Positions 42,988 to 51,281 of a stretch of DNA of 64,000 nucleotides are shown here, piece by piece; the first letter of the stretch is position 1; each line of letters opens with the position of its first letter. The position numbers and the translations under genes are program-made. The notes below the pieces were generated by a model. It did not search any database. It saw only the letters and a list, made by a program, of their open reading frames with translations, and was not told the origin of the DNA. Source of the stretch: Chitiniphilus eburneus (GTDB lineage Bacteria; Pseudomonadota; Gammaproteobacteria; Burkholderiales; Chitinibacteraceae); the NCBI RefSeq assembly GCF_005048205.1, contig NZ_SUMF01000010.1, positions 45,905 to 109,904 on the forward strand, read 5' to 3'.

Positions 42988-44034
42988 TTACCCCGGCTGC
43001 CCCTGCTCAGCCAGCCGCAATTCCGCCTGCGCCGCTGGGGTGAACGGGTGCAGATGCCCCAGGAATTGCTTGCTGGCGGCGGTCCAGGAGAAGCGTTCGG
43101 CATACTGGCGCACGGCGACGCGGTCGATGTTCAGCGCATCCAGGCAGGCGCGTTGCAGGTCGTCGTTCAGCGCCCCGGGGCCATCGGTGCCGATCACGTC
43201 GATGGGGCCGGTGACCGGATACGCCGCCACCGGGCAGCCGCAGGCCATCGCTTCCAGCAGTACCAGGCCGAAGGTATCGGTGCGCGACGGGAAGACGAAC
43301 ACATCGGCGGCGTTATAGACCTCGGCCAGTTCGCGCTGATCGAGCACGCCCAGCCAGTTCACGTCGGGATACTTGCCGCGCAGCGTGGCGGCGGCGGGGC
43401 CGTCGCCGCATACCCACTTGGAGCCGGGCAGATCCAGTTCCAGAAAGGCTTCCACGTTCTTTTCCACCGCCACGCGCCCCACGTAGACGAAGATCGGCCG
43501 GCGCGTGCTCAGGCGCTCGCGCGTACCGGGCTTGAACAGCGTCAGATCCACGCCGCGCGTCCAGGTCACCACCTTGGTGAAACCGCGCGCGCACAGATCG
43601 TCCACCACCACCTGGGTCGGCGCCATGGTGGCGACGGCGGCATTGTGAAAGCGCGCCAGCCAGGCATAGGTCCAGCCCAGCGGAATCCCGAAGCGCAGCT
43701 TCACGTATTCGGGAAAGCGCGAGTGATAGGCGGTGGTGAACGGAATCCGCTTGCGGATGCAGTAGCGCCGCGCGGCCATGCCCAGCGGGCCTTCGGTGGC
43801 AATGTGGATCGCGTCGGGCGCAAAGGTTTCGATCCGTTGCGCCACCTTGGCGCCGGGCCGCCAGGACAGGCGGATTTCCGGATAGGTGGGGCAGGGAAAG
43901 GTGCGGAAATCCTGCGGCGTGACCAGCTCGACGCGATGGCCCAGTTGCGTCAGTTCGTGCCGGGTCTGTTTCAGCGTGCGCACCACGCCGTTCACTTGCG
44001 GTTCCCAGGCGTCGGTGACGATCAGGATATTCAT
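42988..44034 (-). CDS. Glycosyltransferase family 4 (GT-B)
   Basis: 348 residues. N-terminal domain ILIVTDAWEPQVNGVVRTLKQT with a GVV loop; C-terminal domain has VYVGRVAVEKNVEAFL, CGDGPAAATL and the donor-binding DVFVFPSRTDTFGLVLLEAMACGCPV (E-x7-E). The sequence resembles alpha-mannosyl/glucosyltransferases that act on lipid acceptors (MgtA/DgdA-like). Its start overlaps the upstream phosphatase gene (ATGA), a pair frequently found together and implicated in envelope lipid metabolism. The acceptor is unknown. Confidence 0.9.
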   Translation of the reverse strand: MNILIVTDAWEPQVNGVVRTLKQTRHELTQLGHRVELVTPQDFRTFPCPTYPEIRLSWRPGAKVAQRIETFAPDAIHIATEGPLGMAARRYCIRKRIPFTTAYHSRFPEYVKLRFGIPLGWTYAWLARFHNAAVATMAPTQVVVDDLCARGFTKVVTWTRGVDLTLFKPGTRERLSTRRPIFVYVGRVAVEKNVEAFLELDLPGSKWVCGDGPAAATLRGKYPDVNWLGVLDQRELAEVYNAADVFVFPSRTDTFGLVLLEAMACGCPVAAYPVTGPIDVIGTDGPGALNDDLQRACLDALNIDRVAVRQYAERFSWTAASKQFLGHLHPFTPAAQAELRLAEQGQPG

Positions 44035-44849
44035 GCGGGAGTGACTCCATGCAGATCGGGGGAAGGGGACACCAGCTCGGCGATCTGCGCGGCCTGCTCG
44101 GCGTAGTACTTCTGCCAGGTGACGATCTTCAGCTCGCCGCTGGCCAGCTCCACCAGCGCGGTCAGGCTTTCCACCCAGTCGCCGTCGTTGCAGTAGACGA
44201 TGCCGCCGATCTCGCGCATCTCCGCCTTGTGGATATGGCCGCAGATCACACCGTCCAGCCCGCGCTCGCGCGCCTCGGCGGCGACGGCCTCTTCGAAATC
44301 GCTGACGAAGTTCACCGCCGTCTTCACCTTGTGCTTCAGGTATTGCGACAACGACCAGTAGCCCAGACCCAGACGGGCGCGGGCGCGGTTGAACCAGTGA
44401 TTGAGCCGCAGCGTGATGCCATAGAGCCGGTCACCGACGATGGCCAGCCAGCGGGCGCACTGCACCACGCCGTCGAACTTGTCGCCGTGCAGCACCAGAA
44501 AGCGGCGGCCATCGGCCGTGGTGTGGATCACCTCGTCGGCAATGCGGATATCGCCGAACATCAGCCCCAGGAACTGGCGCGCGCCCTCGTCGTGATTGCC
44601 GGGGATGTAGGTCACCTGCGTGCCCTTGCGCGCCTTGCGCAGCACCTTCTGGATCACATCGTTGTGGCTCTGGTTCCAGAACCACGAGCGCTTCAGCGCC
44701 CAGCCGTCGATGATGTCGCCCACCAGATACAGGTGATCGGCCTCGACGTGCTTGAGGAAATCGAGCAGGTAACCCGCCTGGCACCCCGCGGTACCCAGGT
44801 GGATGTCGGAAATCCAGATACTGCGGAACCTAAGCGGCGTATCGGACAT
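44031..44849 (-). CDS. LpxH-like calcineurin-type metallophosphoesterase
   Basis: 272 residues. Metal motifs ISDIHLG, GDIIDGWAL, PGNHDEGAR, LHGDKFDGVV and CGHIHKAEM are complete. It is a paralogue of lpxH of this genome (20990-21763) with a C-terminal WQKYYAEQ extension. The typical name is UDP-2,3-diacylglucosamine diphosphatase, but with a real lpxH present and a lipid-type glycosyltransferase coupled downstream, another phospholipid or glycolipid phosphatase role is more likely. Confidence 0.88.
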   Translation of the reverse strand: MSDTPLRFRSIWISDIHLGTAGCQAGYLLDFLKHVEADHLYLVGDIIDGWALKRSWFWNQSHNDVIQKVLRKARKGTQVTYIPGNHDEGARQFLGLMFGDIRIADEVIHTTADGRRFLVLHGDKFDGVVQCARWLAIVGDRLYGITLRLNHWFNRARARLGLGYWSLSQYLKHKVKTAVNFVSDFEEAVAAEARERGLDGVICGHIHKAEMREIGGIVYCNDGDWVESLTALVELASGELKIVTWQKYYAEQAAQIAELVSPSPDLHGVTPA

Positions 44850-45211
44850 GATGGGGTACTCGACGATTCATGCCCGGCATCATGCCGTTGCAATATGACG
44901 CTCGCGCGACGTTTGTGTGACATGCGGATGAAGCGTGCGGCAACGCGCCACGGCGCACCGGGTTCGAGTTCAGGTGATTGATTTAAAATCGATTTCTTGT
45001 GAAGCGCCTTATCGCTGCCCAGCGTGCGGCCCGCGATGCCGGCCAGGCCGGTGCCGGGAAGGGCGGCCCGGAGCGGGGCATGCCCGCGTGATCCCGCAAG
45101 CGAACGAGCCGCCGCCGCGCGCGGCGGCTCGCCACGTCCAAACCCGCGTTGACAGTGAGGCGAGCGGGGCGCGATAGTGGCTGGCCGTTTTTGTCATCGG
45201 TCGCTGCCCAG
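44850..45211. other. intergenic region between LpxH-like gene and DUF1289 gene
   Basis: 362 bases without a supported gene. A GC hairpin GAGCCGCCGC/GCGGCGGCTC occurs at about 45105-45130 without a T-run. An AT-rich stretch TTGATTTAAAATCG near 44976-44991 may be promoter DNA for either side. Confidence 0.4.
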
Positions 45212-45421
45212 ATGCCCCATCCCAACCGCCCCGATTCCCCTTGCGTCGCCATCTGCTCCACCGCCCTGGGCGACGAAATCTGCATGGGCTGCGGCCGCAC
45301 TTTCTTCGAAGTGGCCAACTGGGTGTTTCTCACCGACGAAGAAAAAGAGGCCGTGTGGCAACGGCTGGAAGCCCACTGGGTGGCGCGCGGCCTGCGGCCA
45401 CCGTGGGAAGAAAGCAAATAG
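45212..45421 (+). CDS. DUF1289 small cysteine protein
   Basis: 69 residues. The four-cysteine pattern SPCVAIC...ICMGCGRT is the DUF1289 signature and probably binds metal or an iron-sulfur cluster. WRLEAHW-type C-terminal part (WQRLEAHWVARGLRPPWEES) is hydrophilic. Function unknown. The TAG stop codon lies in the ATAG flank of repeat B1, whose sequence starts at the next base. Confidence 0.87.
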   Translation: MPHPNRPDSPCVAICSTALGDEICMGCGRTFFEVANWVFLTDEEKEAVWQRLEAHWVARGLRPPWEESK

Positions 45422-45685
45422 CGCGTGTCGTCACCTGTTTCGCGGCAGCGCTGGGCCGAAAAAGCGCCAGCCACCAGGCGCACGACGCAGCCAATAACCG
45501 GTTATTGGCAAGGAGTGCAACGCAGTGGAGGGTGTTTTTTCGGCCCAGCCCCGCAGGTTCGGCGCATTTCGGGCGCCGCGCGGTGTCGCAGACCGCTTGC
45601 GGTATCCATACCGCCGCGCGTCCAGCGCCTCGCGCGGCATCCCGAACTGCACCGAACGCTGTCGTGAAACAGGTGACGACACGCC
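45422..45685. repeat. Family B inverted-repeat element (copy B1, 264 bp)
   Basis: Ends CGCGTGTCGTCACCTGTTTC and GAAACAGGTGACGACACGCC (inverse, one mismatch at the tip). Interior has the palindrome AATAACCGGTTATT and pairs such as GCTGGGCCGAAAAA with TTTTTTCGGCCCAGC. Flanks ATAG (45418-45421) and CTAG (45686-45689). No gene inside. Same length as B2. Confidence 0.88.
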
Positions 45686-45689
45686 CTAG

Positions 45690-45914
45690 GGTGAATCGAC
45701 CTTCAAACGTGGGTGCGAAGGAGGAAGGCCGGATGCAGGGCAAGGCACAACGCAGCCATGCGCCCGGCCTTCGTCCTTCCCTGCGGGTTGGTCCGTGGGC
45801 CGGTGTCTGCTTTGTCGCACGGCTTGCAGAGAGGAAGGCTTTCTGCGGCGCCGCGCTTCGCGCAGCCATCCGGCCCACGGACCAACGCATCCCATGTTTG
45901 AAGGTCGATTCACC
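45690..45914. repeat. Family A inverted-repeat element, full form (copy A5, 225 bp)
   Basis: Nearly identical to A2, including ends GGTGAATCGACCTTCAAAC and inverse. It shares one CTAG (45686-45689) with the neighbouring B1 element and has CTAG again at 45915-45918. Confidence 0.9.
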
Positions 45915-45927
45915 CTAGCAACCCAAT

Positions 45928-45960
45928 GGAAAAAGCCGGGCGCGCAGCCCGGCTTTTTCA
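45928..45960 (-). terminator. intrinsic terminator of phoX
   Basis: GAAAAAGCCGGGC / GCCCGGCTTTTTC symmetric stem between repeat A5 and the PhoX gene end. Confidence 0.87.
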
Positions 45961-45990
45961 TTGCGGCTGGACGAACAGCGGCACCGGGGC

Positions 45991-48069
45991 TTACACCCCC
46001 AGCACCCCGCCATCCTCCTTCCAGATCACCACCGTGGCCGAGCGCGGGCGGCCCATCGGGCCGGTGATGCCGGGCGCGGCTTCGGGCCACTTGCTGAAGG
46101 CGGTGGGGTTGGCCAGCAGCACATCGTTGACCGTCTGGCCGGCCGGGGGCACCGGTGCGTTCGGGCCGCTGACTTCGCCAGGGTGCTGCACGTTAATGAA
46201 CACCGTCTTCACGTCCGGCGTGAAAGTGATGCCGGTGATCTCGCAGCCATCCGGGCCCACCAGGAAGCGGCGGATTTCCTTGCTCACCGGATCGGCCACC
46301 AGCATCTGGTTGTTGCCCTGGCCCTGGTTGATGCCGGTGTTGCTGTTGCTGCCGTCGGTTTCGATCCACAGCAGGCCATTGGGTGCGAACGCCAGGCCAT
46401 CCGGGCTGTTGAAGGTGTTGTCGGCGGTGACGTTGGCCGAGCCGGAGCGCAGGTCGGTGCGATCCGGGTAGGCGACCGGGTTGCCGGCCAGCACGAACAA
46501 ATCCCACTCGAAGGCCAGCGCGGCGGCATCGCCGCCGGTTTCGCGCCAGCGGATGATCTGGCCGAAGGCGTTGCTGACGCGCGGGTTGGCATCGTCGGTC
46601 ACGGTGCGGCTGCTGTTGTTGGTCAGCGTCAGGTAGACCTCGCCAGTGGTGGGGTGCACGGTCACCCATTCCGGGCGGTCCATCTTGGTGGCGCCCACCG
46701 CGTCGGCGGCGAGGCGGGTCTTGATCAGCACCTCGGCCTGGTCGGCGAAGCTGGCGTCGGCGGCCAGCGTGGCATTGGCGGTCTTGTCCAGCAGGAGCCA
46801 CTGGCCCACGCCCATCATGTCGCCGGCGACGGCGCCGGCATCGAAGCGCGCCACGTACAGCTTGCCGCTGTCGAGCAGGTTGCGGTTGGCCTGCGGATTG
46901 GCGGCGTCGTACTGGCCGGCGCTGACAAACTTGTAGACGTAATCGTTGGCCTGGTCATCGCCCATGTAGACCACCACATGGCGGTCGGCGGACAGCGTCA
47001 TCGCGCAGTTCTCGTGCTTGACGCGGCCCAGCGCGGTGCGCTTCTTCGGCGTGGAGCTGACATCCCACGGATCGATCTCGACGATCCAGCCGAAGCGGTT
47101 CGATTCGTTGGCTTCCTGCGCGTAGTCGAAGCGCTTGTCCAGTTCCTCCCAGCGATAGCTGGTGCCTTTGGCCGACAGGCCATAGCGCTTCATCAGCGCG
47201 CTGCGGGTATCGGTGGCGCTGGTGGTACCGAAGTAGCTGTTGAAGTTTTCTTCGCAGGTGAGGTAAGTGCCCCACAGCGTCCAGCCGTTGCCGCAGTTGT
47301 TCAGGGTGCCCAGCGCGACGGTGCCGGTGGGGTCGGCGCTGGTCTGGAGCAGGGCGTGGCCGGCGGCGGGGCCGGTCAGCAGCATCGGCGTATTGCCGTG
47401 GATGCGGCGGTTGTGGGCGGAACCCACCTGCACCTGCCATTCACCGCTGACCCGCTTCACATGGATCACCGATACGCCGTGCGCGTGCTGTGCCTTGCGC
47501 ACCTTGTCCAGCGTCCAGGCATTGGGATAGGTCTGACCGGCCTCGGGCTTGTAGAAGTACTCGTAGTTGCAGTACTCGTGGTTCATCACCAGCAGGCCTT
47601 CGTCGCTCAGTTCCTTGCCGTCGGCGCCGGTCAGCGGGAAGAAATGCATGCCGTCGTGGTTGTCGCCCACTTGCAGCGCCTGGTCGGCGCCGGTTTCGGA
47701 GCTATCGCCCTTCCAGGCCGGCGAATTGCCGAACAGCGGGCTGCCCCAGGGCGCGATCACCTGGTAGCGATAACCCTGCGGCACCACGATGCTGTTGCCC
47801 GATCCGGCGGGGACGGCGGTGAAACCCAGCTTGGGCGTGGTCGGCATGGGCGTCGGAGTGACACCCGGCGTGGGTGTGGGGGTCGGCGTGGCGCTGCTGC
47901 CACTGTCGCTGTTACAGGCGGCAAGCGATCCGCCGAGGAACATCGCCGCGGACAGGCCGAGGCCACCCTTGAGCATATTGCGGCGGGACACGACGCGCTG
48001 CACCACGTCGTCGAAGTGTTCGTTGCTGGACAGGTTCGACGGGATATCGTCGTGGTCGAATGCACTCAT
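45991..48069 (-). CDS. phoX: PhoX-family alkaline phosphatase
   Basis: 692 residues from the ATG preceded by AGGAGCGAACC. Twin-arginine signal SRRNMLKG at 28-35 leads to a hydrophobic segment ending SLAACNSD, so a lipobox Cys52 follows a Tat signal. A (PT)n linker then leads to the PhoX beta-propeller (GYRYQVIAPWG, NHDGMHFFPL, LVMNHEYCN, GWIVEIDP, RVKHENCAM, DRPEWVTVHP, NSPDGLAFAPNG), which includes calcium/iron ligands of the family. PhoX hydrolyses phosphomonoesters for phosphate scavenging. No Pho box was recognised upstream; a TGCAT-TTTC-ATGCA palindrome lies at 48197-48210. Confidence 0.92.
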   Translation of the reverse strand: MSAFDHDDIPSNLSSNEHFDDVVQRVVSRRNMLKGGLGLSAAMFLGGSLAACNSDSGSSATPTPTPTPGVTPTPMPTTPKLGFTAVPAGSGNSIVVPQGYRYQVIAPWGSPLFGNSPAWKGDSSETGADQALQVGDNHDGMHFFPLTGADGKELSDEGLLVMNHEYCNYEYFYKPEAGQTYPNAWTLDKVRKAQHAHGVSVIHVKRVSGEWQVQVGSAHNRRIHGNTPMLLTGPAAGHALLQTSADPTGTVALGTLNNCGNGWTLWGTYLTCEENFNSYFGTTSATDTRSALMKRYGLSAKGTSYRWEELDKRFDYAQEANESNRFGWIVEIDPWDVSSTPKKRTALGRVKHENCAMTLSADRHVVVYMGDDQANDYVYKFVSAGQYDAANPQANRNLLDSGKLYVARFDAGAVAGDMMGVGQWLLLDKTANATLAADASFADQAEVLIKTRLAADAVGATKMDRPEWVTVHPTTGEVYLTLTNNSSRTVTDDANPRVSNAFGQIIRWRETGGDAAALAFEWDLFVLAGNPVAYPDRTDLRSGSANVTADNTFNSPDGLAFAPNGLLWIETDGSNSNTGINQGQGNNQMLVADPVSKEIRRFLVGPDGCEITGITFTPDVKTVFINVQHPGEVSGPNAPVPPAGQTVNDVLLANPTAFSKWPEAAPGITGPMGRPRSATVVIWKEDGGVLGV

Positions 48070-48227
48070 GGTTCGCTCCTGGGTTGACATGACGCGGCCC
48101 GGGCAACGCGGGGGGCGGTGCCGGGCCGTCTGTTTGGGCGGAGCGATTATCGGGAGCACGGTTTACGCCAGCGTGGCGCGCAGATGACGAACAGATTGCA
48201 TTTTCATGCATCGGGCCAAGCATCGGA

Positions 48228-50582
48228 CTAATTGCCGCCGGCCGCGAACCACTGCGGGTACAGCTCGCGCAGGCGCGCAAGGTACTGGCGGCGCACCGGT
48301 ACGGCGGTGCGCCCCACCAGCAACTCGTACTGGCCTTTGCCGACATGGTTGGCGCGTACCACGCGGCGCGGGTTCACCAGATAGGAGCGATGCACCTGCA
48401 ACAGCACCTCCTCGGTGAAATACAGCCGGATCGCGCGCAGGCGCAGCGTCACATACAGCGGCATGCCGCCATCGGCGGTGTGGATGCCGCTGTAGCCCTT
48501 GTCGGCGCGGATGAACAGCAGCTTGTCGCGACGCGACGCGATCTCGTACAACTCGGATAGCACATGCGGCTGGCGGGTCAGTTCGGTCAGGTGCTGGCGC
48601 ACCAGGGTGATCTGCTGCGCCAGATGACAGAGCAGCGCTTCGTCCTCGGCATCGGCCGGCGCATGGAAGGCCAGCGTCAACTGGTAGTCGGAACCATCGT
48701 CGGCATTCAGCCAGGCACGGCGACGGTCATCGCTGAAGTGCACGCCCGGGGCCAGCACGCCCTCGGCGTCGCACGGCGCGTCGCCGGCCTGTCGCACCGG
48801 CGCGCCGTCCTGCATCAGCGCCACACCGGCCACTTCCGACCGTCCGGCGAGAAACTGCATCATCACCTCCAGCATGCGCTCCGCGCTCTTGTGCTCGCCC
48901 AGCGCCGCCAGCAGCGTATTCAGCTCGGCCAGCCGGCCGGCCAGCGTGGGCGCTTCGGTCACGGCCGGGGCGGGCGAGGGCGGCTCGTCGGCCGGACAGG
49001 CGACCTGCCCGGGGAGGGGATCGCACTGCGGCGTTACATCGATCACCGGGCCGGGCGCGCGGGGCAGCAACGGGGCGACGACGGCCAGATGGGCTTCCAG
49101 GCGGGCGCTCTGCTCGCGCAACGCCACCCAGCCGGGCGAGCGCAGCGGGTCCACCTGTTCCACCAGGGCGGCATCGCGCAAGGTGCGCAGCAGCGGCAGC
49201 AGCAACCAGACCTGCCCCGCTTGCCGCCGGACCACCAGTGCCTGTCGCCGATGTTCGCGCCAGTGGCGCCAGCCCAGTGTGACCAACAGTGCCAGCAGCA
49301 GCGCACCCACCGCGCCGGCCAGCGGATCGGCCCAGGCGGGCCGCACGCGCCAGGCGTCGAGCAGGCTCTGCCAGCGCCCGGCCACCGGGTAGTAGTGCTG
49401 GTGGAGCTGCCGCAGCAGGCTGGCCTCGCCGGCCACCTCGCCGGAAAGCTCCCACAGCGCCACGCCGCGATAACCGTGGCCATCGGCCAGCGCCAGCTTT
49501 TCCCGTAGCGCGCGCGGGCTTTCGTAGGTGACGAACAGGCGCTTGCCCGCGTGATACAGGCTGTCGGCCCGTGCCGTATCGTCCCAGTGCCGTGCGTAGG
49601 CTGGATCGAGCGCCAGCGTCTGCACCTCATCGTGATCGAGCAGGCCGGTGGCGCCGCTGTTCTCGTCGTCCCAACTGCCGAGCAGCGCGCCGCTGGAAGG
49701 CTGGCCCAGCCCGTGATTCGCCGGCGGTACGCCGGTCCACGCATTGCCCTGGTTGTCGATGCCCAGCACCAGCCTGTCGCCCGGCACGCCCCGCGCCGCC
49801 AGCGCGGCGATGATGGTCGCCACGCCGCCATCCGGCCCGCGCAGCGGCGCATTGTGCCCGGTGGTGCGGTGCCAGGTACCGGTGTAGTCGTAGGCCAGCA
49901 CCACGGCGAAATCGGCCAGCGCGGCCAGCGCCGGCAGGTCCAGCGCCTGCGATTGCTCCTGCTTGCCGCCCAGCGTGAAGGCCAGCGTGTAGTGCCGCGC
50001 GGGCCGTTGCGCGTCGAAGGCGGCGCGCAGCGTTTGCAGCAGCGCCAGCAGATGGGCGGCGTCCTCCGGCCCCGCGTGCAGGTCCGGCGCGCCGCCGACC
50101 ACCGGGTAGCGCCAGTCGATCACCGCACCGTCGAAACCATGCTGCGCCATGAAGGCCAGCACCTGCTCGGCAAAGCGCAAGCGCAGCACCGGATCGGCGG
50201 CGATGGTGGGGAAATCCTTCGAGCGATCCCAGCCGCCGATCGAGATCAGCGTGTGCAGGCCCGGATACTGAGCGCGCACCTGGCGCAGCCGCGCGTAGTT
50301 GCCGCGCGCCGCCGGCAAACCGTTCTCGGCGGGATAGGCGTGATTCAGGTCGGCCACGAAATCGGCGGCCACCACGCCGCCGTCGGCGGTGGGGGCCGCG
50401 TGGGCATAGATCAGGTGGGTGAGCCGGCCGAAGGCGATGCGCTCGAACGGCGCGGGCCGATGATAAGTGGCCCAGGAGGCGAAATAGCCGGCCACCACCG
50501 GCGCCGTTGCCAATGCCGGCCCGGCGAGCAGCCAGCCCAAAGTCGCGATGGCCAGCCATCGCCGATATCCCATGCGCTCCAT
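48228..50582 (-). CDS. GH18 pseudoenzyme - membrane helix - LytTR fusion (putative chitin-responsive one-component regulator)
   Basis: 784 residues. Signal/anchor segment 9-26, then a GH18 chitinase-like domain (about 28-400): VVAGYFASW, LISIGGW (112-118), LAYDYTGTWHRTTGHNAPL (229-247) and GVALWELSGE. The catalytic motif, usually FDGxDxDWEYP, reads FDGAVIDWRYP at 150-160, so the acid/base glutamate is Arg158 and the second aspartate Val154: hydrolysis should be lost. A membrane helix (about 420-440) separates it from a cytoplasmic part with a GAF-like stretch (about 570-670) and a LytTR DNA-binding domain (about 685-780, RSYLVNPRRVV and VPVRRQYL). Known: LytTR domains bind DNA repeats. Inferred: the outer domain senses chitin oligomers. 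Confidence 0.88.
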   Translation of the reverse strand: MERMGYRRWLAIATLGWLLAGPALATAPVVAGYFASWATYHRPAPFERIAFGRLTHLIYAHAAPTADGGVVAADFVADLNHAYPAENGLPAARGNYARLRQVRAQYPGLHTLISIGGWDRSKDFPTIAADPVLRLRFAEQVLAFMAQHGFDGAVIDWRYPVVGGAPDLHAGPEDAAHLLALLQTLRAAFDAQRPARHYTLAFTLGGKQEQSQALDLPALAALADFAVVLAYDYTGTWHRTTGHNAPLRGPDGGVATIIAALAARGVPGDRLVLGIDNQGNAWTGVPPANHGLGQPSSGALLGSWDDENSGATGLLDHDEVQTLALDPAYARHWDDTARADSLYHAGKRLFVTYESPRALREKLALADGHGYRGVALWELSGEVAGEASLLRQLHQHYYPVAGRWQSLLDAWRVRPAWADPLAGAVGALLLALLVTLGWRHWREHRRQALVVRRQAGQVWLLLPLLRTLRDAALVEQVDPLRSPGWVALREQSARLEAHLAVVAPLLPRAPGPVIDVTPQCDPLPGQVACPADEPPSPAPAVTEAPTLAGRLAELNTLLAALGEHKSAERMLEVMMQFLAGRSEVAGVALMQDGAPVRQAGDAPCDAEGVLAPGVHFSDDRRRAWLNADDGSDYQLTLAFHAPADAEDEALLCHLAQQITLVRQHLTELTRQPHVLSELYEIASRRDKLLFIRADKGYSGIHTADGGMPLYVTLRLRAIRLYFTEEVLLQVHRSYLVNPRRVVRANHVGKGQYELLVGRTAVPVRRQYLARLRELYPQWFAAGGN

Positions 50583-51281
50583 CCCGACCCTTTTATGTGT
50601 GCTTCGCCGCCGCCCGAAGGCATGGCAAAGGGCATCGTGCGATGCCGATTTATCGGGGCATTGTAATGAAGTGGCGCACCGAACAGCACAGTCAAAAACC
50701 CTGACGGTTGCGGTGTACCGACGCCGGGCGGCCCGTGGGCGCCATTCGGCATTTGCCCCGGCGCGGCGGTGACGTTGTTCGTGAAACAGCGGGCAGGGAA
50801 CGATGCGGTTAGGGGTTTGTATTTAAAGAGTTTTATGGCGCCATTCATGAAATGACGGTGCGGGGCCGATTGTCTTGGCGCGCGGCGCATCGGAAGCTGT
50901 GCGGGCGATGCGACAGGCGTGTCGAGGCCCGGGAAAGCCGGGCCCGAATGTGCGGAGAGACTGACGCATCGCACCCGTGCCGGCGGTGGCGAGATCGCCG
51001 GCGCGGCCTGTCGATGGGCGCGTTGTGCGTAACGTGCCCGGCGCATATCGCGGTCGGCGGGATCTTCTCCCTTCCGCGCGACGGCGGTTTCATCCTGCGG
51101 GGGCCTCGGCCCCCGTTTTTTTTGCACCGGTTGCGGTATCGCGCGCCGGCCCCGAGCGCACCGCCGGCCACGCAACGGCGCATTCACCGGGTTTGCCGCC
51201 CGCACCGTCCAAATAGCGACCACCTCCGCCGAATTGCCACCTACATTGGGTTCACTACTTTTCTCAATGCGAGGCCAGACG
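50583..51281. other. intergenic region with orphan terminator
   Basis: 699 bases between the divergently placed GH18-LytTR and alcohol dehydrogenase genes, without a supported gene. An AT-rich patch lies at 50812-50835. A strong plus-strand terminator (51098-51123) has no gene in front of it. A TTGTGC-N17-TATCGC pair about 70 bases before the terminator could start a short RNA. Confidence 0.5.
51098..51123 (+). terminator. orphan intrinsic terminator
   Basis: CGGGGGCC-TC-GGCCCCCG stem followed by eight T. No plus-strand gene lies upstream for over 700 bases, so it may end a small RNA or the leader of the dehydrogenase gene. Confidence 0.85.

Noticed and set aside
48070..48227. Pho box for PhoX
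   Set aside because: Only CTGT-like fragments; no two CTGTCAT-type direct repeats with 4-base spacing were found.
50583..51281. LytTR binding sites near the GH18-LytTR gene
   Set aside because: Several GGTT/CGTT words occur, but no convincing pair of direct repeats with the expected spacing.
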